Assembly: GCA_022825185.1 (NCBI GenBank)
Contig: JAJDYK010000309.1
Span: 1 to 32,678, forward strand
Length of the DNA: 32,678 bases
Reading direction: 5' to 3'
DNA from: Candidatus Latescibacterota bacterium
Lineage (GTDB): Bacteria > Latescibacterota > UBA2968 > UBA8231
The position numbers and the translations under genes are program-made. How positions within the stretch are numbered: the first letter of the stretch is position 1; the number at the start of each line of letters is the position of its first letter. This document shows, piece by piece, positions 7,794-16,794 of the stretch. The notes under the pieces were generated by a model. That model was not told the DNA's origin and searched no databases. It saw nothing but the letters and a program-made list of their open reading frames with translations.

Positions 7794-10433
7794 ATGAGGC
7801 TGACAACCCTTTGGAGCAGAGGGCCGATCTTGCTGTTGTGGTGCGCGTTTATACTCTCGGAGTCCACGGCTTTCGCCCAGCTATCGACGGGCTTTCGGCC
7901 AGTTGAGGAACCCGGGATTCGCGGGGTGCGCATCCATCCCGGTGCCTTGGCACCCAACCGGCGCAAATGGTACTTGCCGCAGAATCTGTACTACGAATAC
8001 CAGTGGCGCGGCTGGGAGTACAGCAACTACGCGCGCGACAACTACGAGCGCTACGTCAACATCCTGCTCGAAGGCACTCGCAACTACAACCTCTTCGGCC
8101 AGTACATCAATCGCGGCTGGGTCATCTACGACTGGACTGAAACCAGCCCTCTGCGCCAGGGCAGCGCCCTCTTGAAGGGCACCCGCTTTGGCCGGTGGTT
8201 CGACAGCCTCGTCATCTCGTCGGCCAGCCACGGCCAGTTCCACACCTCCCTGACGGTGGGCGACGCCATCCGCACGACGCTCACCCCTTTGACTTTTTCC
8301 AAACCCACGTTCAACGGGTTGCAGTGGGATTTTCTCGCCGATAAGTACGCGCTGACCCTGCTTGGCTCGCGGCTCAACGCGCCGGGGTTTACCGCGCTCA
8401 ACGAGGCGGGCGGGGCTTCGGCGATCGAAAACACGACCCGCCTCCTTGGGGCGCGCGGCGTAGCTCAAGTGGGCGATTTTGCCAAGCTGGGCCTGACGTG
8501 GGTCAATGTATCCAATACCAGCAGCGAGCTGAGCCTCGGCGACAACTCGCTCAAGGGCCTGCTGACCGGCCCGCAGAACACGGGCAATGTCGAGCGGGTC
8601 ATCATCCGCATTGCCGACGATTCGCCTGAGTCCGAGGAAACCGGGGCCTCGTTTTTCGTCGATCAGGTGATCATCGACGGAGAGCTGCACCCGGAGATCG
8701 TACCCTTGGTGCGCGGCGGCGTGCGGCGCGAGGGCATTTTGGAAGTGAGCGGCTCGGACGTAATTGAGCTTATCTACGACATTCGCAACGATTTTAGTCC
8801 AACCGAAAAAGTGGGCACTTTCCGCGAAGCCAAGAAGCTCGAATTCGAACTGGTGGTGTCCAACGACTACCGCATAGAGATCGCCTCCAACCTCCAGACC
8901 AATGCCCGGGGCGAGCAGGTCTTCTTGCCGGTGGCCCAGGCCCGCGACGAGATCACCGATGGCTCCAACCAGACCTTTGTGCGCTTTGCCTACGGCCTGC
9001 CGACTGGGCACGAGGTGATCGGTATGGACCTGGAGCTGATCAACCTCGCCCACTTTGACTTGCGGGCCGAATGGGCCCTCAACCGCCGCTTCCGCCGCTT
9101 CCCCAACCAAAACTTCCGCAAGCTACCCGCGTATAAGGAAACGGCCGAAGCCGGGTACGTTACGGCCTCGTATCAGCGCTACCCCTTCTTTGCGTACGGC
9201 GAGGCGTTCACCATAGATCCCGATTACAGCACCACGGCCTTTATCGCCGATCCGGGCGGGGTCATCGACTACGCCAGCGAGACCCAAAACCTCTTTGAGT
9301 TTGTCGATGACAACGACGACCAAGACCGCTACACCGACTGGCAGCGCTATCGCCAGAGCCAAGGGTTTGGCGGCGAGGGCGGCTCGCAGGGCCGCGACAC
9401 GGAGATTTTTCCCGGGCTGGACGAGAACAACGATTTTATCTCCGACTTCAACCAAAACCAAAACAGCCGTCCGGATTACGTCGAGCCTTTCCTGCGCTAT
9501 CAGGTCGATCCGCCAGAGTTTCTCTTTGGCATGGACATGAACAACAACACGATTATCGACCGCTTTGAGGACGACCGCCTGCCCGACTACCCCTACGAGC
9601 GCGACCATCGCGGGTACAACGCGTACGGGGGATTGAAAATCACCGAGAGCTCCCGGCTGACCGTTGGTCGGCTCGCCGAGCACCAACTGAGCAGTGACCG
9701 CGAGAGCCGCTCGTTTTACGGGCTGCTGACCGTGGAAAAATCCTATCCCGGGCTAGATATATCCCTTTTTGAACACGCCAAACTAGTGGCCGACAACTTG
9801 CCCGAAGACCGCATCGTCTGGCGCGATCCCATCGGCCTGACGGATTTTGCCGATCCGCTCGACAATCAAGATACCTTTGTCAACTCGCTGTACTTGCAGG
9901 CCCGCTACTTTCGCATCCGCAACCTGAACGTCGAGGGCAAGCTGAAGTACGAGCGCTTCGACCAGCTCGGTGATCAGACCCGCCTCAAGCGCGACCGCTC
10001 GTTTTTGGGCCTGATCAACAAGGCCGATTACGCCATCCGCCCCAGCGACCGGCTCGCTCTCTATCCCAAGTGGAAGAGCATGTACGAGCGAGAAACGCCC
10101 ACCGCGCTGGCCGGTTTGGAATCCAATGAACTGACCGAGAGTTTTTTCTTTTTGGGCCAGTACGCGCTTTTGCCGAAGACGCTCTTGGACTTCGGCGTTG
10201 AATTCAGTCTCTTCGAGAACTTAATCGAGCGTCCAGCCGAGGCGTCGCCGAGCTATGTCGATGACTTTCGCAGCCTCGTGTTTTCAGCCCTGCTGACCAA
10301 TGTGTCGTCCTATCAGGGGTACGAGCTGACCATGAACGCGGGCTTCTTGTTAGAACGCCAATTCTTCGCGGAGCAAACCCAGAAGCAATCAATCGTCTTC
10401 GTCCGCATCTTTGCTGCCACCGGCGGAGTGTAG
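7794..10433 (+). CDS. Probable outer-membrane beta-barrel protein with an Asp/Asn-rich extracellular insertion
   Basis: 879 residues from the ATG at 7794 (SD AGGAG, 7 nt away); an ATG at 7746 would put ~16 odd residues before the signal peptide. The signal peptide MRLTTLWSRG...STAFAQ is clear. The mature chain is rich in alternating aromatic/polar stretches typical of outer-membrane strands, above all at 60-240 and in the last 230 residues. In the middle (roughly 500-610) is an acidic block with DDNDDQDRYTD, DENNDFISDFNQNQN and DMNNNTIIDRFEDD. These read like degenerate calcium loops of the kind seen in SprA-like and thrombospondin-type proteins. I cannot assign a family. First gene of the plus-strand arm, followed at 3 nt by the transporter-like gene. 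It could be the outer-membrane port or anchor for the FlgD-tail proteins. Confidence 0.72.
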   Translation: MRLTTLWSRGPILLLWCAFILSESTAFAQLSTGFRPVEEPGIRGVRIHPGALAPNRRKWYLPQNLYYEYQWRGWEYSNYARDNYERYVNILLEGTRNYNLFGQYINRGWVIYDWTETSPLRQGSALLKGTRFGRWFDSLVISSASHGQFHTSLTVGDAIRTTLTPLTFSKPTFNGLQWDFLADKYALTLLGSRLNAPGFTALNEAGGASAIENTTRLLGARGVAQVGDFAKLGLTWVNVSNTSSELSLGDNSLKGLLTGPQNTGNVERVIIRIADDSPESEETGASFFVDQVIIDGELHPEIVPLVRGGVRREGILEVSGSDVIELIYDIRNDFSPTEKVGTFREAKKLEFELVVSNDYRIEIASNLQTNARGEQVFLPVAQARDEITDGSNQTFVRFAYGLPTGHEVIGMDLELINLAHFDLRAEWALNRRFRRFPNQNFRKLPAYKETAEAGYVTASYQRYPFFAYGEAFTIDPDYSTTAFIADPGGVIDYASETQNLFEFVDDNDDQDRYTDWQRYRQSQGFGGEGGSQGRDTEIFPGLDENNDFISDFNQNQNSRPDYVEPFLRYQVDPPEFLFGMDMNNNTIIDRFEDDRLPDYPYERDHRGYNAYGGLKITESSRLTVGRLAEHQLSSDRESRSFYGLLTVEKSYPGLDISLFEHAKLVADNLPEDRIVWRDPIGLTDFADPLDNQDTFVNSLYLQARYFRIRNLNVEGKLKYERFDQLGDQTRLKRDRSFLGLINKADYAIRPSDRLALYPKWKSMYERETPTALAGLESNELTESFFFLGQYALLPKTLLDFGVEFSLFENLIERPAEASPSYVDDFRSLVFSALLTNVSSYQGYELTMNAGFLLERQFFAEQTQKQSIVFVRIFAATGGV

Positions 10434-10436
10434 TCC

Positions 10437-12377
10437 TTGCAACCCCCAGCGGCCCGAGTTTTCACGCCTAAGGCGCTGATCCTCGGCTGCCTGTTCACGT
10501 TTTTCGTGGCCGCAGGCGACTCGTATGGGGTCTTCTTTCTGCGCGGCTCGTACATGACGCTCGGGACCAGCACGGTCGGTGCCCTGTTCTTGCTCTTCTT
10601 TCTCGCTGGTTTGATCAACCCGCTGCTCAAGCTGGTCCATCCGCGAGCGGGGCTGAACCGCGGCGAGTTGCTACTCATCTACATAATGATGGTCATGGCC
10701 TCGCCCCTGCCGGTGTTTTTTGCCGGCCGGTTCATCGGCACGATCCTCACCCCCTTTTACTTTGCCACGCCGGAAAACGACTGGCACACACTTATCCAAC
10801 CCCACCTAGCGGACTGGCTGGAGCCGCGCGACCTAGCAGTCATGTGGCCTTTTTACGAGGGCTTGGAGCAGGGCCAGTCCATCCCGTGGGCTGGCTGGCT
10901 GCCGATGTTTTTGCGCTGGGCACCGCTCGTGTGGGCTTTGTTCTTGGCGATGATTGCCGCGATGGCGATTCTGCGCAGGCAGTGGAACGACTACGAACGG
11001 CTGACCTATCCGCTGGTCCAGGTGCCGATGGCCCTCACCGAGCAGGACGCCGGGGGGGACCGCATGGCCCCATTCTTCAAAAACCCGGTGATGTGGACCG
11101 GCTTTTCCGTGCCGGCCATCTGGGGCACCCTGCACGGGCTACACAACTACTTCCCGGAGACCGTGCCCATTGCCACCAATGTCGATCCCATCCATTTCAT
11201 CTTGCCCATATTCGACAACCTGTCCGAACTGCAATTCAAATTTCGCTTCAACATTTTGGGCTTTTTCTACTTTCTCAAAACCGAAATCGCCTTCAGCCTG
11301 TGGTTTTTCAACCTCTTCGCCAATGCCCTGCGCACCACATTCGCCGTTCTAGGCGTCACCAGTTCGGAGATGATGGGGGGTGGGCACTCGATTATCGACC
11401 CGATCCTCGTCCACCAGTCGATGGGCGGCATGTTGGTGCTGTTTCTATTTGGCCTGTTCGCGGCCCGCAAGCACCTGTGGGCGGTCTGCCGCAAGGCCCT
11501 GTGGGGGGATCCAACGGTGGATGACTCCGGCGAAATTCTCTCCTACCGGACGGCTGTGTTCATCTTGGTGGGGAGTAGCGCGGTGATGGTCGCGTGGCTC
11601 GCGCTGGCGGGTCTGCCCGTCTGGGTTGCGCTAGCGTTTCTCTTTACCGCTTTCGCGCTTTTTGTAGGGTTTACGCGCCTGATCGCCGAAGGGGGGCTTT
11701 CGGACGGTTCGGTCCCGGTCGGCTCGGCTGCCATCGTCGTCTCCGCGGTTGGCTCGTCGGCCATTGGTGCCCAAGGCTTGGTCGTGCTGGCGACGACCTA
11801 TTTCTGGACGACTGGTCGCAGTTTTGCGATGACGTCAGCCGCCAACAGTCTCAAGTTAGGTGAGGGGTTTGGCGGTTCCAAGCGCCCGCTGTTCTGGACG
11901 ATGATCTTGGCCATGGCCGTCGGGATGGTCTCGTCGATGTGGGTGGTGATGGAACTGGGCTATTCGTACGGGGCGCTCAACCTAAAAATTCCCGGGGGCC
12001 AGCACGGGTTCTACGACTATGCTGCTGGCTTGATTCGCACGCCGAGCGAGCCGCATTTGTGGGGTTGGATCAACACCGGGATTGGGGCCGGCGTGATGCT
12101 GCTGTTGATGTTGGCGCGCTGGTACTACGTCTGGTGGCCCCTCCATCCCCTCGGCTACCCGATTGGCCCGACCGGGATTATGGATCACCTGTGGTTTGAT
12201 ATGTTCTTGGCGTGGCTGATCAAGGTGTCGGTGCTGCGCTACGGCGGCGTGGCGCTCTACCGCAAGACGCGCCCCTTTTTTATGGGCATGATTGCCGGGC
12301 ACATCGTGCCGGGGGGCCTTTTCCTGTTTGTCGATCACTTTACCGGCATGGTCGGCAATGTGATTTTCTGGGGTTGA
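10437..12377 (+). CDS. Polytopic membrane protein, DUF6785/DUF6784 type (transporter-like)
   Basis: 646 residues with about 13 hydrophobic segments spread along the whole chain, so an inner-membrane protein. The TTG start is supported by GGAG 8 nt upstream, inside the end of the barrel gene, and lies 3 nt after its TAG, implying coupled translation. Conserved family landmarks as I remember them: Y-x-A-T-P-E-N-D-W near residue 107, FYEGLEQGQSIPWAGW near 135-150, LRRQWNDYERLTYPLVQVP near 178-195, and an Asn/Gly-rich C-terminal half with HPLGYPIGPTG. These proteins are frequent in Lentisphaerae, Planctomycetes and related candidate phyla next to catabolic genes, and look distantly like oligopeptide transporters. 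Substrate unknown. The coupling to an outer-membrane barrel suggests a two-membrane uptake route, which is inference. Confidence 0.8.
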   Translation: MQPPAARVFTPKALILGCLFTFFVAAGDSYGVFFLRGSYMTLGTSTVGALFLLFFLAGLINPLLKLVHPRAGLNRGELLLIYIMMVMASPLPVFFAGRFIGTILTPFYFATPENDWHTLIQPHLADWLEPRDLAVMWPFYEGLEQGQSIPWAGWLPMFLRWAPLVWALFLAMIAAMAILRRQWNDYERLTYPLVQVPMALTEQDAGGDRMAPFFKNPVMWTGFSVPAIWGTLHGLHNYFPETVPIATNVDPIHFILPIFDNLSELQFKFRFNILGFFYFLKTEIAFSLWFFNLFANALRTTFAVLGVTSSEMMGGGHSIIDPILVHQSMGGMLVLFLFGLFAARKHLWAVCRKALWGDPTVDDSGEILSYRTAVFILVGSSAVMVAWLALAGLPVWVALAFLFTAFALFVGFTRLIAEGGLSDGSVPVGSAAIVVSAVGSSAIGAQGLVVLATTYFWTTGRSFAMTSAANSLKLGEGFGGSKRPLFWTMILAMAVGMVSSMWVVMELGYSYGALNLKIPGGQHGFYDYAAGLIRTPSEPHLWGWINTGIGAGVMLLLMLARWYYVWWPLHPLGYPIGPTGIMDHLWFDMFLAWLIKVSVLRYGGVALYRKTRPFFMGMIAGHIVPGGLFLFVDHFTGMVGNVIFWG

Positions 12378-12403
12378 GGTTCTAGGTGAAAACGGGCTAT
12401 ATT
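12374..12403 (+). promoter_or_regulatory. Candidate internal promoter ahead of the FlgD-tail gene pair
   Basis: TTGAGG (12374-12379, overlapping the TGA of the transporter gene), an 18-nt spacer, then TATATT at 12398-12403. The same spacing and identical -10 occur at 7708-7737. Transcription would begin near 12410, giving a short leader if the GTG at 12429 is used. Confidence 0.42.
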
Positions 12404-12428
12404 TCGCAGTAAAGTGAGGGAATTGCTT

Positions 12429-14348
12429 GTGTCCGCATTCAAACTGTTTTTTGCCGCTGCTGTCGCGTGGTGGGCCACTGCGGCCGAGGGCGAGGTGCGG
12501 CAGTGGGAATTGGGCGGTGCGGGCCGCTCTTGGCAGGACGACGAGCTAAATTCCACGGCCATCAGCTTTGATGCCGCCGGGGCGATTCAATTGGTGGGTT
12601 TTAATCCCAACGACAATATCGTCCGGCAGCTAAGGTGGAGCGAGGGCTTTCCCTTGGACTTCGTCAGTGAGGTGGCCGAGGCGCGGGTGTGGGACAACGT
12701 GCCCTTCAAGCAGAGCAATGCCCCGCTCGTCGATGGCGACGCGCAGACCTCCAGCGAAAATCGCTTCAAGGATTTCGGGGTGCTGCAAGCGGGCCGGGCC
12801 TTTTTCTTTGACTTGGGCACGCGCTTCCCCATCAATCGCATCTCGTTTTTCCCGCGCCCAGCAGGAGCCGACAGCCGCGGGCGGCCCTTTGCCGACGACT
12901 TCATCCGCGGCTATAAAATTCAGGTCAGCGATGGCGTGAGCTTCACGCCGGAAAATCTGCCGGTGTACAATCTGCTGACCCAGGTGGATTTCACCACGGA
13001 AAGCGTGGCGCAAATTCCCTTTCCCTTGCAATTCGTCCGCTACATCCAACTCAACGTGACCTCGACCAATCCCTTTGAGATCGCCGAGTTTGAGGTGTAC
13101 GGAGCGGGCTTTCCGCCGGGGGGGCGCTATCGGTCCAAGATCATCGACTTGGGCGAAGTGGCCAACTTCAGCCGCCTGCTGTGGACGACCGAGACCTTGC
13201 GCCAGCAAGAAGGCCGCATCGACGTCGAGCCAATGGCCGATGCCGACGTTTCCATTCGCATGCGCACGGGCCGCGACGATACACCGCAAGTGTTCTACGA
13301 AATCGTCAATGTTTTCACCGGCGATGTGCAGGAAGTCTCAGAGAGCGACTACGGCCGGCTGGGCCTGAACGTGCGCGGCCCGGTCGAAGACGACCAAGTC
13401 AATTGGAGCGAGTGGTCGCCGCCCTTTGCCGAGTCCGGCCAGCGGATTGAGCTGCCTAGCCCGCGTCGTTTCTTCCAACTCGAAATCGCACTCACCAGTC
13501 ACTCCATCCTCGACGGCATCCGGGTCAACTCGCTGGTGGTCGAGCACTCCATCCCGCCGTTGGCCCAGCAGCTAATAGGGGAAATCTCCGCGCTGGAAAC
13601 CCCCCGCCCCTTGGGCAACAAGCCCCGAGTGCCGGCCGGCGAACTCTCGACGTTTGCCTACGACATCCGCGCCGATATCAGCGAGACGGACGTGGGCTTT
13701 GACGCCTTGGAGATTCTCACGCCTGCTAGGCCGCAGTTCAGGGAAATGTTCATCGGCGATCCGCCCGTCGCCACCGCGCCCGACAGCGTTGTCGAGGGTG
13801 AGCGGAGCCTGAAGCTGTTCTTTCCCAGCCAACGGCTGACCCATCAATCGCCGAGTGCGTTGCGCGTTGTTTTCGACGCCGAAGTCTTCGTCCAATCCAC
13901 GTTCTTTCGCGCCCGAGTATTTGACACTCAAAGCGACGAGGCTCCGCAGCAGGTCCTGCCCGGAGATGCCAACCCCACGGTCCTGACTAATGACCTACGA
14001 GTGCTGACCACGGCCGCTTCGGCGCGCAACCTGCTGCCATTTTTTGCCGTGCAGCCGGCCGTGGTAACGCCCAATGGCGACGGGATCAACGAGCGCGTGC
14101 GCATTTCCGGTACTTTGGTCCAGCTCCAGCAACCCGTGCAGTTGACCGTGCGGATTTTTTCGCTTGGCGGCCAGCGGGTGCGCACCTTGTTTGCCGGCGT
14201 GCGCGGCAGCGGCTCTTTTGCTTGGGAATGGGACGGGCGCGACGACAGCGGCAATCCGGTGCCCGTGGGGATCTACCTCGCCGAGGTGACGGCTGACGCC
14301 GAGCGCGAGCGCTTCACGCGCCTCGGTGCAGTGGGCGTTGCCTACTAA
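12429..14348 (+). CDS. Secreted surface protein with galactose-binding-like domain and FlgD-like Ig tail
   Basis: 639 residues from the GTG at 12429, chosen because GAGGG precedes it by 8 nt; an in-frame GTG at 12414 would add five residues and has no SD. Signal peptide SAFKLFFAAAVAWWATAAEG. The order of parts matches the 4472 paralogue: WELGGAG opening, FNPNDNIVRQL, a discoidin-like region (VDGDAQTSSENR; FFDLGTRFPINRISFFP; IAEFEVYGAGF), RTGRDDTPQVFYE, NWSEWSPPF, a sandwich from LIGEISA, and a C-terminal FlgD-like domain of about 95 residues (TPNGDGINERV, IFSLGGQRVRTL, WEWDGRDDSGNPVPVGIYLAEV) ending VGVAY. F5/8C-like domains usually bind sugars or lipids, and such tails often serve as attachment or export signals. 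Third gene of the plus-strand arm, with its own candidate promoter. Confidence 0.82.
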   Translation: MSAFKLFFAAAVAWWATAAEGEVRQWELGGAGRSWQDDELNSTAISFDAAGAIQLVGFNPNDNIVRQLRWSEGFPLDFVSEVAEARVWDNVPFKQSNAPLVDGDAQTSSENRFKDFGVLQAGRAFFFDLGTRFPINRISFFPRPAGADSRGRPFADDFIRGYKIQVSDGVSFTPENLPVYNLLTQVDFTTESVAQIPFPLQFVRYIQLNVTSTNPFEIAEFEVYGAGFPPGGRYRSKIIDLGEVANFSRLLWTTETLRQQEGRIDVEPMADADVSIRMRTGRDDTPQVFYEIVNVFTGDVQEVSESDYGRLGLNVRGPVEDDQVNWSEWSPPFAESGQRIELPSPRRFFQLEIALTSHSILDGIRVNSLVVEHSIPPLAQQLIGEISALETPRPLGNKPRVPAGELSTFAYDIRADISETDVGFDALEILTPARPQFREMFIGDPPVATAPDSVVEGERSLKLFFPSQRLTHQSPSALRVVFDAEVFVQSTFFRARVFDTQSDEAPQQVLPGDANPTVLTNDLRVLTTAASARNLLPFFAVQPAVVTPNGDGINERVRISGTLVQLQQPVQLTVRIFSLGGQRVRTLFAGVRGSGSFAWEWDGRDDSGNPVPVGIYLAEVTADAERERFTRLGAVGVAY

Positions 14349-14362
14349 AAAAAGGAGAGGCT

Positions 14363-16735
14363 ATGCAGCGCATTCCATTCCTCCTATTCGCGGGTTTGAG
14401 TTTGGCGGCCCTCGTGCTGGCGGCTTACGCCCAGACTCGGAGCGCTGATCTGGAAGTGTACCGGGTCGATCGCAGAGCCGAGTGGCAGCAGTGGACCTTC
14501 CCGGCCGGTACCCTCGCAATTTCCCCAACCGGCTCAGTGACTCCCGCCGAATTCAAGGGCATGCACAACGCCGCAGTCAATGCAGATGAATTCACCCACG
14601 AACTGGTGAGCGGCAAAGAGATGCGCGGTGGCGCGTGGAAGGCCGGCACCAACCTCGCAACAGCCGGCCGGGCCATAGACGGCCGCGCTCAGACCTTTTG
14701 GCAACCCGATCCGGACGCTCCCTTAGAGGACTGGTGGATCGAGATCAATCTAGGAAGGGCTGTACTCGTGTCGGAGATTCGCCTCGTTTTCCCCGATCAA
14801 GAAGGCGCACAGCCCTTCCGCGAGTTTCGCGTCTTCGGGTCCGAGGGACGCCGCGTGACGCGCCAAGACATATTCTCTTTTCACCTGATAGGCGGCACCA
14901 CCAAGCCCATTGACGAGACTGAGGTGATTTACGACGTGAAGCCGCTGGTGAGGGAGGTGACGCGGGTGCAGGGCGCGCGCGAGGAGGGCACTGCGGACAC
15001 TACCTATGATCTGCTGCAATTCATAAGGATTTTGGTAGATGCCAAGACGCCGGACGCAGCCCTTGCCGAGGTGGAAGTGTACACGCTCGGGGAAAACATT
15101 GCCTTGCAGACCCTAGAGCGCGGCGGCGCGATTCAGGAGCGCTCGGGCCGGGGCTTTCCCTTCAAGATGGCCGACGGCAACGCCAATACCGATTGGGGAG
15201 CACGGCGGGAGCGCGGCCAAGATCCCATTGCTTGGGACTGGGATTTGGGCGCACTGTTTTGGGTGGATCGGATCGTGATGCGCACTTCGGACTTTCTGCT
15301 CCGCACGCTGACGTACGGCTCCAATCTGCCCCAGATACGCACTCATAGCTTGAGCGTTTCCAACGGTCGTCGCACGCTGACGGGCGAAGTTGATTTTGAC
15401 CAGCTCTTCGTCGGCGATACAGATGCCTTACTCGCGTCTTCGACCGAGTTCCCCGGCCAATTGACGTATCTTTTTGAGCCGCGCCCTGTGCGCTTTATCG
15501 CGGCCGAATGGGTTGGTGGTGGCGGCTCGCAGACCAGCTTTCAGTATCAGAGCGGCTTTTTGATCGAGACGCTGATGTTTGCGGTGGGCCACGTGGCCCA
15601 AGTGGAGATGAGTTCGGACTTTATCGACTTGGGGAGAATTGCCGGCGACAACCGGGCGAAAGTGATCAAATCCCTGCGCTGGGAAGCCGACCTGCCCCCG
15701 GGCGCACGCATTCAGGCACGCACTCGTTCGGGCAACGAACTGCAAGAAAATTTTCGCTACTTCCGCAAGGATGGTACCGAGGTGACAGCCGAGCAGTTTG
15801 ACCAAATGCCGAAGGCGCTACGCGGCGAAACCCAGAGCACCATCGGTATTGGCGAAGACTGGAGCGAGTGGAGCAACTTTTACCAGCGATCCGGCGAACA
15901 GTTCCTCTCCCCCAGCCCGCGCCGCTTCGTCCAAGTCCAGCTCATCCTCAGCTCAGACCGCCCGACCACCGCGCCGACTGTGCGTGTCTTGGAGATCGAA
16001 TTTACCGACGCCTTTCTCGCTGGAGTCACCGGCGAGGTGCTGCCGCGCACGGCCGAGGCGGGCGTGCGCCAGCTTTTTTCGTTCCACATAACGCCGGAGT
16101 TCGCGTCGCGCAACCCCGGGTTTGATCGCATTCTGCTGCAAACTCCATCGCCCGTCAATCCCGACTCGCTCGCTCTTACCATAGGCGGTGCCGAAGCCGA
16201 GCCAGCCTCGGTGCGCGTCGCCGGCGATTCGCTGCTGGTGGAACTGCCGCGAACAGTGCGGCGCGAGGAAGTCGCGCTGACATTTAGTACGGTCGTAGAG
16301 CGCAATGCCACGCTCTTTCGGGCCTTCGTCGGCAACGAGGGGCAGCTAGCGGTGTGGCAGCCGGTCGATCCGATGCGCCGCGCCGCTACGACCGTGTATT
16401 TGCCCAGCGTCCCGGGTACTGACCAGTTGATCACCAACCTCGCGGTGCAATCGTTCATCAGCCCCAATGGGGATGGGATCGGCGACGCTGCGGAAATCCG
16501 CTTCCACGTCCTGAAGACGGACGCGCCGGCCCAAGTGCAGATTTACACCCTCGATGGCCGACTCGTCCGCACCCTTGAAGGCCAGCGCCAGCCCGACCAG
16601 ACCTATCTATACATTTGGACCGGCCAAGACCAAGACGAGCGCGTAGTTCCTCCGGGTTCATACCTGTGCCGAGTGGAGGTGGAGGCCCAAGCTGGGGCCG
16701 CGAGCCAGCACCGCATTATCAGCGTGGCGTACTAG
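14363..16735 (+). CDS. Large secreted surface protein with two discoidin-like domains and FlgD-like Ig tail
   Basis: 790 residues, ATG preceded by AGGAG. Signal peptide MQRIPFLLFAG...AAYAQ. Two F5/8C-like regions can be seen: one around residues 105-160 (AIDGRAQTFWQPD; WWIEINLGRAVLVSEIRLVFP; FREFRVFG) and one around 265-330 (MADGNANTDWG; WDWDLGALFWVDRIVMRTS). These are followed by FIDLGRI, QARTRSGNE, DWSEWSNFY, a sandwich region from VTGEVLP, and a C-terminal FlgD-like domain (SPNGDGIGDAAEI, IYTLDGRLVRTL, VVPPGSYLCRVEVE) ending ISVAY. It is the longest of three paralogues (with 4472 and 12429) and has one extra binding domain. Only 14 nt separate it from the gene before, so they are probably co-translated. 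Likely a cell-surface or secreted binding protein; no catalytic motif seen. Confidence 0.82.
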   Translation: MQRIPFLLFAGLSLAALVLAAYAQTRSADLEVYRVDRRAEWQQWTFPAGTLAISPTGSVTPAEFKGMHNAAVNADEFTHELVSGKEMRGGAWKAGTNLATAGRAIDGRAQTFWQPDPDAPLEDWWIEINLGRAVLVSEIRLVFPDQEGAQPFREFRVFGSEGRRVTRQDIFSFHLIGGTTKPIDETEVIYDVKPLVREVTRVQGAREEGTADTTYDLLQFIRILVDAKTPDAALAEVEVYTLGENIALQTLERGGAIQERSGRGFPFKMADGNANTDWGARRERGQDPIAWDWDLGALFWVDRIVMRTSDFLLRTLTYGSNLPQIRTHSLSVSNGRRTLTGEVDFDQLFVGDTDALLASSTEFPGQLTYLFEPRPVRFIAAEWVGGGGSQTSFQYQSGFLIETLMFAVGHVAQVEMSSDFIDLGRIAGDNRAKVIKSLRWEADLPPGARIQARTRSGNELQENFRYFRKDGTEVTAEQFDQMPKALRGETQSTIGIGEDWSEWSNFYQRSGEQFLSPSPRRFVQVQLILSSDRPTTAPTVRVLEIEFTDAFLAGVTGEVLPRTAEAGVRQLFSFHITPEFASRNPGFDRILLQTPSPVNPDSLALTIGGAEAEPASVRVAGDSLLVELPRTVRREEVALTFSTVVERNATLFRAFVGNEGQLAVWQPVDPMRRAATTVYLPSVPGTDQLITNLAVQSFISPNGDGIGDAAEIRFHVLKTDAPAQVQIYTLDGRLVRTLEGQRQPDQTYLYIWTGQDQDERVVPPGSYLCRVEVEAQAGAASQHRIISVAY

Positions 16736-16794
16736 GCTGCGACGTGCCCGAAGCGGCTATCAATTCAGTCGGCTAAATCAATGCGAGGGAAGAT

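Noticed and set aside
7881..9110. Long minus-strand open frame (409 codons) inside the barrel gene
   Set aside because: It lies opposite a gene with a signal peptide, SD and promoter; its translation has no recognisable domain and is a codon-bias shadow in GC-rich DNA.
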